17,948 nt of DNA from JAUIHN01 sp964556075 (GTDB lineage: Bacteria; Patescibacteriota; Saccharimonadia; Saccharimonadales; Saccharimonadaceae). The stretch is taken from positions 1 to 17,948 of the forward strand of contig CAZKUV010000011.1 of NCBI GenBank assembly GCA_964556075.1, written 5' to 3'. The notes under the pieces are model-generated. The model was not told the origin of the DNA, did not search any database, and was given only the letters and a program-made list of their open reading frames with translations. Both the position numbers and the translations under genes were made by a program. Positions 1 through 8,007 of this stretch are shown piece by piece; position 1 is the first letter of the stretch; every line of letters begins with the position of its first letter.

Positions 1-55
1 CCGAAGATGGTATCAACTGGACACTAGAGACAGCTAGTGCCGATTGGAGCCCTCG
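1..55 (+). repeat. Exact 55-bp repeat copy 1 (propeller blade)
   Basis: Bases 1-55 are identical to 442-496, 441 bp apart (147 codons, about three blades). A 28-bp core of both copies (13-40, 453-480) also occurs at 301-328. Identity at silent positions points to recent duplication or gene conversion between blades. Confidence 0.95.
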
Positions 56-2225
56 TACATCTATGGAGGCTGTTGTGTTTAATGGCAAAATTTGGATTTT
101 TGGCGGCTATGACGGGTCGACGAATCTTGATGAGGTTTGGTCTTCTCCAGACGGTGTCAACTGGACGTTAGAGACAAGCAGCCCAGGATGGTCGCAGAGA
201 AGTTATCAGCAGGTCGTAGAGTTCAACGAGAAACTGTGGCTTATGGGAGGATGGAATGGTTCGCTAAATCTCAATGATGTCTGGTCCTCTGATGATGGCA
301 TCAACTGGACACTAGAGACAGCTAGTGCAAACTGGACAGCACGAAGCTACCATCAGGTTGAAGTTATGAACGGTAAGATGTGGCTCGCCGGTGGCAACAG
401 CGGTCTTGCTGGAATAGATGACTTTAACGACGTCTGGTCGTCCGAAGATGGTATCAACTGGACACTAGAGACAGCTAGTGCCGATTGGAGCCCTCGCCAA
501 GCACATCAATTGACCGTTCTAGATAACAAGCTATGGTTAACCGGGGGCGGAACAGAGACAGCAATTCCATACTCGGACATATGGACCTCCACTGATGGCA
601 TTAATTGGAACTTAGAGGCATCCGACACCGGATGGCATGGAAATTTCGAGCACACAGCTCTTGCTCACAACGGTAAGGTGTGGCTTATCGGCGGACATGA
701 TAGCGCTTACATGTATAACAGCGTCTGGTCACCAGACTATACGGAAATTACGTGGAATTTTAACTCATCCGTGACAAGCGGCTCCCCATTGACAGTTAAT
801 GGCAATGACCCGATTCACGACGGACACACTACCGTTGCCCAAACTTACACAGAAAAGAATCCCTTTTCAAATAGTATCGATTCAATCGACGCCGGTCAGG
901 ACGCAATGTGGGACTTTGCTCTGAAAGATACCTCAGAAAAGCCTGAGACTGTCTATTGTTTTAGAGTTGTTCAAGAAGATGGTTCGCCGATTGATTCCTA
1001 TTCAGCATATCCCGAACTGTCCACCTATATCCCGAACACCGTTCCTAATATTCCAGATGACCTTTCGCAAGTAAAACTCGACGATACGGTCATCACCACC
1101 GGTGATTGGACAAATGAGAGCGCTGTTAAATTTATTGCACAAGTTAGCGATCCTGACGTAGATGATGCGCTGCAACTTTGCGTCGAGCTTCTCCCTATTG
1201 AAACTGCGTTCACCGGAGACAATGAAGAGTGCGGGGAATTCGTGCCTTACTCTGGTACTCCAGTTAGCGCCGAGATTGAAATACATAATATCTCCGAAGG
1301 CGAGTATCATTGGCGAGCCAAAGTCAGGGATGCTGATGGCCTAGTCTCAGATTGGATTAATTACGGTAATAATCTCGAGTCAGACCGGGATGTCGGGGTC
1401 GATACTTCCAATCCTACTGGAACAGTATATGATGGCTCGACGATCGGAGTTGACGCGATGTTTAATACCGGATCGCTAACAACATTATCGGCGAATTGGA
1501 CGAGCAATGCTGGAATATCCGGTCTGGACGAATACGAGATATCGATTGGCACCAGCCCGGGCAATACTGATGTACTCGATTGGAAATCTTTGGGGATAAA
1601 CATGTCTTCAACAGAGAGTTCACTCGAGCTATCAACTTCTGAGACCTATTATTTCAACGTACGTATAAAAGATAATGCTGGCAATTCAGTCGTTATTAGC
1701 AGCAATGGTCAGTTGGTCGCACCGATGCTCACCTTTGGCAGTTCAACAAATAACATAGATTTTGGTTCAATAAATCCAGTCAACGAAGCGAGCGTGAGCC
1801 AAACTGTTAACCTCAGCGTAACTACCAATGCTAAAAAAGGATACGCGATCTACGGAAGGGCGACCGATTTCCTAACCAGCCAATCCCTGCAAATAATTGG
1901 AATGTACAATGGTGGCACTTATGCCGCACCAGGAGCCTGGGGGCTCGGTACTGGCTTTGGATACCACTCTACTGACACCAGCGTAGCAGGGGTAAATCGA
2001 TTCAACAGCGCGACATGCCCCGGAGGCGGTACCGCCCCCTGCTTTGCACCTTATTCAATGTCAGGGGTAGGAGATATCATTGCCGACGGAGGCTCCCTCC
2101 CGGACGGCGGACCAATGCACAGCGACTCACATACGATTACCAATCGAGTTTCAATCAATCCCGTCACCCAGAGAGCAGGAAAATATCAAACTACGGTACT
2201 CTACTCAGCATATGCAACGTATTAA
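1..2225 (+). CDS. Kelch-type propeller surface protein with WxL-like C-terminal domain (5' partial)
   Basis: The reading frame is open from base 3, so the gene runs in from the left edge and the ATG at 63 is internal; the signal peptide is outside the window. The visible N-terminal part has about five blades of roughly 48 residues, each with a WSSxDGxNWTLET core (close to an Asp-box, SxDxGxxW), then a K[LMV]W[LI]xGG strand and a DVW that starts the next blade. This is a kelch-like beta-propeller, usually a binding or adhesion fold. About 350 residues of Fn3/Ig-like, Asp- and Ser-rich sequence follow. The last 130 or so residues form a beta domain starting NIDFGS and ending in an AGKY...YATY strand, also seen at the end of the protein at 3206-4261. 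The next gene starts inside this one, which suggests translational coupling. I infer a secreted adhesin retained through its C-terminal domain. Ligand unknown. Confidence 0.85.
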   Translation, partial: EDGINWTLETASADWSPRTSMEAVVFNGKIWIFGGYDGSTNLDEVWSSPDGVNWTLETSSPGWSQRSYQQVVEFNEKLWLMGGWNGSLNLNDVWSSDDGINWTLETASANWTARSYHQVEVMNGKMWLAGGNSGLAGIDDFNDVWSSEDGINWTLETASADWSPRQAHQLTVLDNKLWLTGGGTETAIPYSDIWTSTDGINWNLEASDTGWHGNFEHTALAHNGKVWLIGGHDSAYMYNSVWSPDYTEITWNFNSSVTSGSPLTVNGNDPIHDGHTTVAQTYTEKNPFSNSIDSIDAGQDAMWDFALKDTSEKPETVYCFRVVQEDGSPIDSYSAYPELSTYIPNTVPNIPDDLSQVKLDDTVITTGDWTNESAVKFIAQVSDPDVDDALQLCVELLPIETAFTGDNEECGEFVPYSGTPVSAEIEIHNISEGEYHWRAKVRDADGLVSDWINYGNNLESDRDVGVDTSNPTGTVYDGSTIGVDAMFNTGSLTTLSANWTSNAGISGLDEYEISIGTSPGNTDVLDWKSLGINMSSTESSLELSTSETYYFNVRIKDNAGNSVVISSNGQLVAPMLTFGSSTNNIDFGSINPVNEASVSQTVNLSVTTNAKKGYAIYGRATDFLTSQSLQIIGMYNGGTYAAPGAWGLGTGFGYHSTDTSVAGVNRFNSATCPGGGTAPCFAPYSMSGVGDIIADGGSLPDGGPMHSDSHTITNRVSINPVTQRAGKYQTTVLYSAYATY
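442..496 (+). repeat. Exact 55-bp repeat copy 2 (propeller blade)
   Basis: Second copy of the 55-bp sequence at 1-55. It encodes the same blade segment (EDGINWTLETASADWSPR). Other blades, for example the one starting near 144, encode a similar peptide with different codons. Confidence 0.95.
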
Positions 2226-3153
2226 TTACTTTCTCCAGATAATAGTAGCCGGATTTTCTGCCGTGATGTTATGTTGCCTTATTATGGGACATTCAACACT
2301 TGCAGCTCAAAAAGGAGTCTCTGTCACTGCTATGCCGGCAATTTTAGATTTAGGAGGAGATCCCGGAGAAGAGCTTCCGTTTTCGTTTGTGCTCAGAAAC
2401 AATAGCGAGACTGTTGCGGCAGTACGATTGAATGCGCGAGACAGTCGAGCAAGAAGTGGTCAAACAGAAGAGTTAATGCGCTCGTTGAGCGCGAAAGATT
2501 GGATTACATTTCAAATAAAAGATTTTTTGATTCAGCCTCACGAGGAACAAGAGGTAACTGGTACTGTTCGAATTCCAAATGAGTCTGGTCCTGGAGGACG
2601 TTATTCGGATATAGCCATTCAGCTTCTTGGAAGTGTAAGCGAGCAAGATATTCTTATCTCATCTCAGCCAGAGCTCGTCATTCAAATGTTATTGACTGTC
2701 ACGGGTGAAATAAGTGAGGAACTTACGATTGAAGCTGCTGGGCAAAAAACGCTATTCCTCGATCGGTCAGGAGCTACAACCATTTCTACGTTTTCTATAC
2801 TTAACGAAGGCAATATACATACTTCATTCACACCAACCCTGCACATGAAGAATGCCAAAAATAGCATAGCAGATGACGCAGACTCCGAAATTTTATTGCC
2901 AGGCGAAAAGCGAGTGGTCTCGTTTGCAATTCCAGACTCAGCCCAGCTACGACTATATAAGACCCACTTATCAGTAACATATGGACATAATCTAGAAGAA
3001 ACAAGCCCTGAAATTAACGTATTCATCCTTCCGTTTAATCCAAAACTGCTATTACTCGGATTATGTTTACCATTAATAGCGTACGGATTTATGCGGAGGG
3101 AAAGAGTCGGGCGAGCGATTAAGATATTAAAAAGTGGAGATTATATGTTGTAA
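2212..3153 (+). CDS. DUF916-like (WxIP-type) membrane-anchored surface protein, copy 1
   Basis: The 313-residue protein starts at the ATG at 2212, 14 bp inside the upstream gene. The longer in-frame ORF from 2080 is rejected because a hydrophobic signal peptide begins right at this ATG and ends near LAAQ. The mature N-terminus (SVTAMPAILDLGGDPGEEL, then FVLRNNSE) is typical of DUF916/WxIP ectodomains. Further marks are a PGGRYSD turn, GEISEEL, a second beta domain beginning NEGNIHTSF, and an LLPGEKR turn. A C-terminal membrane helix (LLLLGLCLPLIAYGF) is followed by a basic tail, so the protein should be anchored with its bulk outside. It parallels the protein at 4293-5270 block by block and is a paralogue. 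No clear Shine-Dalgarno is present, fitting translational coupling. In Firmicutes such proteins bind WxL-domain partners; here that role is inferred. Confidence 0.8.
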   Translation: MQRINYFLQIIVAGFSAVMLCCLIMGHSTLAAQKGVSVTAMPAILDLGGDPGEELPFSFVLRNNSETVAAVRLNARDSRARSGQTEELMRSLSAKDWITFQIKDFLIQPHEEQEVTGTVRIPNESGPGGRYSDIAIQLLGSVSEQDILISSQPELVIQMLLTVTGEISEELTIEAAGQKTLFLDRSGATTISTFSILNEGNIHTSFTPTLHMKNAKNSIADDADSEILLPGEKRVVSFAIPDSAQLRLYKTHLSVTYGHNLEETSPEINVFILPFNPKLLLLGLCLPLIAYGFMRRERVGRAIKILKSGDYML

Positions 3154-3205
3154 AGAATTAAGTATTATGCTTATGTATTAATATATATTGAAAAAATAAG
3201 ACAGG

Positions 3206-4261
3206 ATGATGGCAATGATAAAACTTAGAATGCAACGTTTACCAGGAATAGTTACATTAATGCTGCTGGCAACTATTCTCGTGCCGTTGGCGGTGAGTGC
3301 TGCCGATATATCTAGCGGCACCTTGCTGCTTGGCGACCCTCGCCCAGGACAATCAACGACTTATACGTTTTCCGGAAGCGGCTTTACTACTGGCACGGCA
3401 ATCCGTTGCGCACAACTCACCTTCGCTGTGAACGCTGACGGATCAGGAGGAGTGCCGAGCGGCTTAACGACGACAAGTGCAACTCTAGTATCATCCACTC
3501 TAATTACAGCTGGCTCATGGACAGTAGGTAATGCAGGCGGAATCGTCCGCATTACGAACGCGAGCGGAGAAACTCCAGCAAGTACTGGCAATATCGTATG
3601 GGGAGGAATCGTAAATGGCAGCACCAGTAATCAAACGTACTATGCTCTGTTTAACACGTACACGAATGTCGACTGCTCAACCGGACCAGTTGATTCAACA
3701 GTTGTAGCGTACACATACAAAGATGGATCACTCGTAAGTCTTACGGTTGATCCAACACTCGTATTTACAGTTTCTGGTGTCGCAAATGGGCAGTCGGTAA
3801 ACGGAGCGACGACTTCCATCTCATCTATGCCAACCGAAATTGATTTTGCTCGTACCGCTAACGCAACAACTAAAGGTGTTTCTGCCCACGACCTAGAAGT
3901 TGCAACTAACGCTGGTGGATTTTCCGTATATCTTCGACAAACTGGTGCCGGTCTAAGTAATGGCTCTCATACAATTAGCCCATGGACGGGCACGAATGCC
4001 AGCCCCACTCCTTTTCCTGCCGCCGGTACTGAAGCATGGGGCTATACTACCGAAGACAATACCTTAGGAGGTGGTACAGCAACCCGATTTACGTCTGCGA
4101 GCAACTGGGCGGGTATGCCAACAGTGAACGAACTCGTCATGGACAATTCGAGCGCTGGATCTCAGGAGACTCGGGTCGGCCATCAACTTGGTGTATCCGG
4201 AACCACTCCAGCGGGTAATTATACAACCACGCTAGTCTACACTGCAGCAGGAACTTATTAA
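3206..4261 (+). CDS. Secreted Ser/Thr/Gly-rich surface protein with WxL-like C-terminal domain
   Basis: About 350 residues with a signal peptide (RLPGIVTLMLLATILVPLAV, cleavage likely after VSA). In-frame ATGs lie at 3206, 3209 and 3215; AGG at 3203-3205 fits 3215 best (9-nt spacing), and the longest form is listed. The mature protein is rich in Ser, Thr, Gly and Ala and poor in Lys and Arg. It opens GTLLLGDPRPGQSTTYTFSG with one likely disulphide pair (Cys in AIRCAQL and NVDCSTG). From about residue 205 it resembles the C-terminal domain of the upstream propeller protein: EIDFA, then an ATNAGGFSVY strand, a Trp-Gly loop, and a terminal AGNYTTTLVY strand ending GTY. The composition would suit an abundant surface subunit or S-layer-like protein, but that is inference. 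A DUF916-like gene follows 31 nt downstream. Confidence 0.8.
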   Translation: MMAMIKLRMQRLPGIVTLMLLATILVPLAVSAADISSGTLLLGDPRPGQSTTYTFSGSGFTTGTAIRCAQLTFAVNADGSGGVPSGLTTTSATLVSSTLITAGSWTVGNAGGIVRITNASGETPASTGNIVWGGIVNGSTSNQTYYALFNTYTNVDCSTGPVDSTVVAYTYKDGSLVSLTVDPTLVFTVSGVANGQSVNGATTSISSMPTEIDFARTANATTKGVSAHDLEVATNAGGFSVYLRQTGAGLSNGSHTISPWTGTNASPTPFPAAGTEAWGYTTEDNTLGGGTATRFTSASNWAGMPTVNELVMDNSSAGSQETRVGHQLGVSGTTPAGNYTTTLVYTAAGTY

Positions 4262-4292
4262 ATAAATTTGTACTTGATACAGGAGTGACTCC

Positions 4293-5270
4293 TTGATTAG
4301 TTTACGTCGCACACTCGCCGCACCGTATGCATTATTTATTAGTGCTACAGTAGCAACTGTTTTATCACTATTTTTTGCTCATGGGCTGTCGGCACAGTCG
4401 CCAGCAGATAACATAACAATCGCCGTATCACCGCAGTCTATTGATATTGCTATAAATCCAGGGCAAGCTACGACAAACATTTTTAGGCTCACTAACGATA
4501 GCGAGCAGCCAATTATTGTAAAACCCACACCTAAAAATTTCATCCCTAAAGGGAACGAGGGTGCGATTGAAATCGCAGAGGAAGATACTCCATATTCGCT
4601 TGCCAACTGGATTCAGGTAACTCCTTCCGGTGATACAACCGTGGAACCTGGACAGACAGCCGACTTTGAAGTTGTCATTTCAGTTCCCGAAAATGCGGAT
4701 CCAGGCGGACATTTTGGTTCGGTCGTATTCCAGACAATACCACAGCAACGACAAGATAGCGCCGCGGCCGTCAGTCAAGAAGTTGCGACAGTCATCCTAG
4801 TCCGTGTACCAGGTGATGTAACTGAAGAACTTGCAATTAAAAGCGTAAAAGCTTTCGGCTCTCCAATCTTTGCGAGCAATACTCCAATTACAATCGAAGC
4901 TCTGGTTGAGAATTTTGGTAATGTACATCTAAAACCTACTGGTACTGTCTCGGTGACGAATGTCTTTGGCAAGCAAGTGGACAATATGGAAATCGAAAGC
5001 AATAACGTCATTCCTGGAGCTGAGCGAAAGATGAATGCTGCTTGGGAAGACCCTGGTTTTCGATTCGGTCCGTATACTGCTCGCATAACTATGGTATATG
5101 GCAAGGATAATCAAATCATTACGGCTCAAACTACATTCTGGGTTATTCCACTCAAGCAAACAATTCCTACTATTATCGCCCTAGTTGTCGCAGTTTATTT
5201 CCTCTACAAAGGCCGTCGTCGACTGGTATTGGCAGGGAAGGCGCTCGCTGGTAAAACCGGAGCTAAGTAA
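4293..5270 (+). CDS. DUF916-like (WxIP-type) membrane-anchored surface protein, copy 2
   Basis: 325 residues. The start is TTG at 4293, chosen because AGGAG at 4281-4285 sits 7 nt upstream and the signal peptide begins there (cleavage near GLSAQ). The mature sequence opens ITIAVSPQSIDIAINPGQ, then FRLTNDSEQPI, PENADPGGHFGSV, GDVTEELAI and VENFGNVHLKPTGTV, with a VIPGAERK turn before the last strands. One C-terminal membrane helix (TIPTIIALVVAVYFLY) precedes a Lys/Arg-rich tail. The motif order matches the protein at 2212-3153, and both follow a gene with the shared C-terminal beta domain. I infer a cell-surface scaffold that holds the protein encoded just upstream. The gene ends 4 nt before the next start. 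Confidence 0.82.
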   Translation: MISLRRTLAAPYALFISATVATVLSLFFAHGLSAQSPADNITIAVSPQSIDIAINPGQATTNIFRLTNDSEQPIIVKPTPKNFIPKGNEGAIEIAEEDTPYSLANWIQVTPSGDTTVEPGQTADFEVVISVPENADPGGHFGSVVFQTIPQQRQDSAAAVSQEVATVILVRVPGDVTEELAIKSVKAFGSPIFASNTPITIEALVENFGNVHLKPTGTVSVTNVFGKQVDNMEIESNNVIPGAERKMNAAWEDPGFRFGPYTARITMVYGKDNQIITAQTTFWVIPLKQTIPTIIALVVAVYFLYKGRRRLVLAGKALAGKTGAK

Positions 5271-5274
5271 ACTC

Positions 5275-6666
5275 GTGTGGAAAACGATCCGACCCTATAT
5301 ATTATGGTCAACACTAACAGTACTAGTAGTTGCAATAGGGTTTCTACTGACGAGTCGATCGGTTGTCGCACAGACTAGTGAAGTAAAACTCCAAATTCCA
5401 GCTGGAAGCATACAGGTTGAGGGTAAAACCAGCCCTGGCTCCCATGTTAAGATTTTTCAAAATAACAATACCGAACCTGTCGCAAGTGTAAGTGCAGATT
5501 CTTTAGGAGCTTTCAGTGCGGAATTGCCACAAGAAGATATTGGGATGGTTTCTGTTGGAGTCCAATCCACAGATATAAATGGCAGAAACACTCCAAAAGT
5601 TTTTAAACAAATCGCGGTTCTATCTCAGCAGAAGACCTACGTAACCTTCATCCTCCCACCGTCAATTACAGTCTCCCCGAGCACTGCCACTTTCGGTATT
5701 GGATTACTCATTTTTAGCGGACAAACAATTCCAGATGCTACTGTCATGATTACCATTGAGCCAAACATAACGATTACTGCGACATCTGATGGGCAAGGTA
5801 AGTTTTCAGCTCCTTTCAGTGTTTCTTCACTCCCAACAGTCGGAGTCTTCACTTTTGGTGTCGAGGTAATTGCCGGCCTTGATGAGAGTGGCTACTTTTC
5901 GGCTGGAACTATTACGATAGCCCCTCCGACACCTCCTCCAATAGAACCTCCATTACCCGGCACAGATGACCCGCATCCGAACCAACCGTCTCAAGACGTA
6001 TCTCCCCCAGAAATATCATTTCCGACAGGCGAACATTATACCAGCACAGAGCCGATAGTTATCTCAGGAAGAGCTGAACCAGGCTCGATTATTACTATTC
6101 ACGATGATGGGGTTGCAATAGGGTCGGTGACAAGCAACCTTGAAGGTATATGGGAGTTTTACTTTACACCATACAAGTCGAATCACAGCATCACTGTGGT
6201 GTCTTGTAAAGACACTGTCTGCAGTGAGCCGTCTCGTCCGATTGTTATACGCGGACCCGATAGAGAGAGTCGTCCATGCGGTCCATTATTCACGCTATCA
6301 GAGCACAAGCTCACTGCTTTAACAGGAGCTCCAGCTAACCTAGCAGGGCGGGTAGAGCATGGAGATGGAATAGACTTATTCATTAACTGGGGAGATGACA
6401 AGGAAGAGTCATTATCAAATGTAAATGGAAAGGTAGAACTTTCACATCCATACTCGGATGAAGGTATCTATAGCGGATACGTCATTGCTAAAGCTGGCGA
6501 GGGATGTCAAACTGCGACGCAGTTTACAGTACACGTAAAAGAGCCTCAGAATTCCGTGTCATGGCAAATTATAACCATAATAATATGCTCCGTTGCCGCG
6601 GGGATGTTATTCTTACTTATTTTATTGATACGACGACGCAAGAACAACATGACAGCGAGTTACTGA
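5275..6666 (+). CDS. Ig-like/PKD-domain surface protein with N- and C-terminal membrane segments
   Basis: 463 residues from GTG 5275. The frame is open back to a TTG at 5185, but that lies inside the upstream gene; GTG 5275 has GGAG at 5259-5262 and precedes the signal or anchor helix directly (ILWSTLTVLVVAIGFLL). Next come two Ig-like beta repeats with the pattern 'GxTxPGxxVxI...G.F' (about 40-130 and 130-215), a Pro-rich linker (PPTPPPIEPPLPG), another Ig-like repeat (VISGRAEPGSIITI) and a PKD-like domain (INWGDDKEE...HPYSDEGIYSGYVI). A C-terminal helix (IITIIICSVAAGMLFLLILL) and an RRRK tail anchor it. Four Cys in the last third may pair. As last gene of the operon it may be a structural stalk or cell-wall-spanning component. 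No enzymatic motif is visible. Confidence 0.78.
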   Translation: MWKTIRPYILWSTLTVLVVAIGFLLTSRSVVAQTSEVKLQIPAGSIQVEGKTSPGSHVKIFQNNNTEPVASVSADSLGAFSAELPQEDIGMVSVGVQSTDINGRNTPKVFKQIAVLSQQKTYVTFILPPSITVSPSTATFGIGLLIFSGQTIPDATVMITIEPNITITATSDGQGKFSAPFSVSSLPTVGVFTFGVEVIAGLDESGYFSAGTITIAPPTPPPIEPPLPGTDDPHPNQPSQDVSPPEISFPTGEHYTSTEPIVISGRAEPGSIITIHDDGVAIGSVTSNLEGIWEFYFTPYKSNHSITVVSCKDTVCSEPSRPIVIRGPDRESRPCGPLFTLSEHKLTALTGAPANLAGRVEHGDGIDLFINWGDDKEESLSNVNGKVELSHPYSDEGIYSGYVIAKAGEGCQTATQFTVHVKEPQNSVSWQIITIIICSVAAGMLFLLILLIRRRKNNMTASY

Positions 6667-6814
6667 CACAGTAAAATTATCCTTCAAGACGAGACTCGTA
6701 ATGAGATTAGTGCGGCATCAAATAGGACAGGCTTAAGAATATTCGGCTCTCTTCGGTCGTTAGATTATCAATAAGATGGTAAAATATATGTAGGCTAAGT
6801 TACGTGGAGGTAGG
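6667..6814. other. Intergenic region before the glycosyltransferase gene
   Basis: A 148-bp AT-rich spacer with no convincing terminator for the surface operon. TAAAAT at 6780-6785 could be a -10 box for the next gene, but no good -35 hexamer lies at the right distance. GGAGG at 6806-6810 is the ribosome-binding site for the ATG at 6815. Confidence 0.5.
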
Positions 6815-7978
6815 ATGAGAATTGGCATTGTTGCTAGTCCGCACATTCCCGTGCCACCGCCCAAGTACGGTGGAACTGAAGTTATTATTCACCACCTGAT
6901 AAAAGGACTCCTTGAAGCAGGACATGAGCCCATTCTTTTCGGTACTAAGGACTCCAAGGTGGATTGCGAAATCGTTCCAATCGTCGACCAAGCGTTATAC
7001 TTTCCTGAGCGACAAAACGAACTTGAAACTCACCGAAAACGCATTCAGAAATTAGAGAGAGATACTGCAAAAAAGATACGGTCGTATCTCCCAAATCTAG
7101 ACATCATCCACTCGCATGGGTTCGATTTAATTGATTTCCAGGACTTTCCTAACTTAACTACACTTCATGGTCCAGTCGATTTTAAGGATCTGGCATATTA
7201 CCTGGCACGAAAAAATCTGTATTATGTTTCGATCTCAAAGAACCAACAGGGGACATTACCTGATCTTCAGTATGTTGGGGTGGTCTATAACGGGGAAAAT
7301 CCGGCAGATTTCCCATTCGTTGAAAAACCAGACGATTACGTGTGCTTTCTCGGCCGATTCGATCACGAAAAAAATCCTCACCTTGCAATCGAGCTCGCAA
7401 TCAATCTAGGGATTAACATCAAGCTCGGCGGTAAGATTGACTTTCAAGGTGAGGAGTATTTCGAAAAATATATAAAGAAGTACCTTAATCATCCGCTCGT
7501 AGAATTCCTCGGAGAACTCGGCTTTGATGAAAAGGTGCAATTGCTTTCCCGCGCCAAGTGTAATCTGCACCCGACAAACTTTAGAGAACCGTTTGGTTTA
7601 TCGGTTCTCGAAGCAGCATATTGTGGAACTCCGACTCTCGCAGTCGCGCGAGGCTCTATGCCCGAACTTATTGAGCCAGAACGTACAGGAATGCTTGTCG
7701 AGGACTTCATTGAAGGATATCACCAGATTCAAAAATGTTTTGAGATGAATAGGAAATATATCTCGGAAAGAGCGCGAATTCTCTTTAATTACCAGACAAT
7801 GACAAAACAATATATCAGTGCCTACGAAAAAGTAATAGATATTTTCAATACGCGTAAAGATCAAGACAGCGTCATTCGGTCTCTGGCAAAGGAGACCGAG
7901 AGCAAGCTTGAAACCATCTGGAGCGAGACGCACGAAAATCTGCCTAATACAAAGTCAAGTAACGACACTAATACATAA
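6815..7978 (+). CDS. Glycosyltransferase family 4 (GT-B fold)
   Basis: 387 residues, start supported by GGAGG 4 nt before the ATG. The N-terminal Rossmann half begins MRIGIVASPHIPVPPPKYGGTE, the Gly-rich acceptor-side loop of GT4 enzymes, followed by HLIKGLLEAGHEPILF and an IIHSHGFDL strand. The C-terminal donor-binding half starts near CFLGRFDHEKNPHLAIE. It contains the EX7E nucleotide-sugar signature in REPFGLSVLEAAYCGTPTLA and then ELIEPERTGMLV. There is no signal peptide or membrane helix, so it should be a cytosolic or peripheral enzyme that moves a sugar from a nucleotide donor to a glycan or lipid acceptor; the substrate cannot be read from sequence. It converges on the ATP-grasp gene (29 bp between stops). 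A role in surface glycans or in glycosylating the neighbouring surface proteins is possible but not shown. Confidence 0.9.
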   Translation: MRIGIVASPHIPVPPPKYGGTEVIIHHLIKGLLEAGHEPILFGTKDSKVDCEIVPIVDQALYFPERQNELETHRKRIQKLERDTAKKIRSYLPNLDIIHSHGFDLIDFQDFPNLTTLHGPVDFKDLAYYLARKNLYYVSISKNQQGTLPDLQYVGVVYNGENPADFPFVEKPDDYVCFLGRFDHEKNPHLAIELAINLGINIKLGGKIDFQGEEYFEKYIKKYLNHPLVEFLGELGFDEKVQLLSRAKCNLHPTNFREPFGLSVLEAAYCGTPTLAVARGSMPELIEPERTGMLVEDFIEGYHQIQKCFEMNRKYISERARILFNYQTMTKQYISAYEKVIDIFNTRKDQDSVIRSLAKETESKLETIWSETHENLPNTKSSNDTNT

Positions 7979-8007
7979 CACGTCTGAGAATATTAAATTT
8001 TTAAAGG

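Noticed and set aside
2080..2211. N-terminal extension of the first DUF916-like gene to the ATG at 2080
   Set aside because: It lies wholly inside the propeller gene, and the signal peptide starts at the ATG at 2212, so the extension would bury it.
5185..5274. TTG start at 5185 for the Ig/PKD gene
   Set aside because: It lies within the upstream coding region and would put about 30 extra residues before the signal helix; GTG 5275 fits the spacing better.
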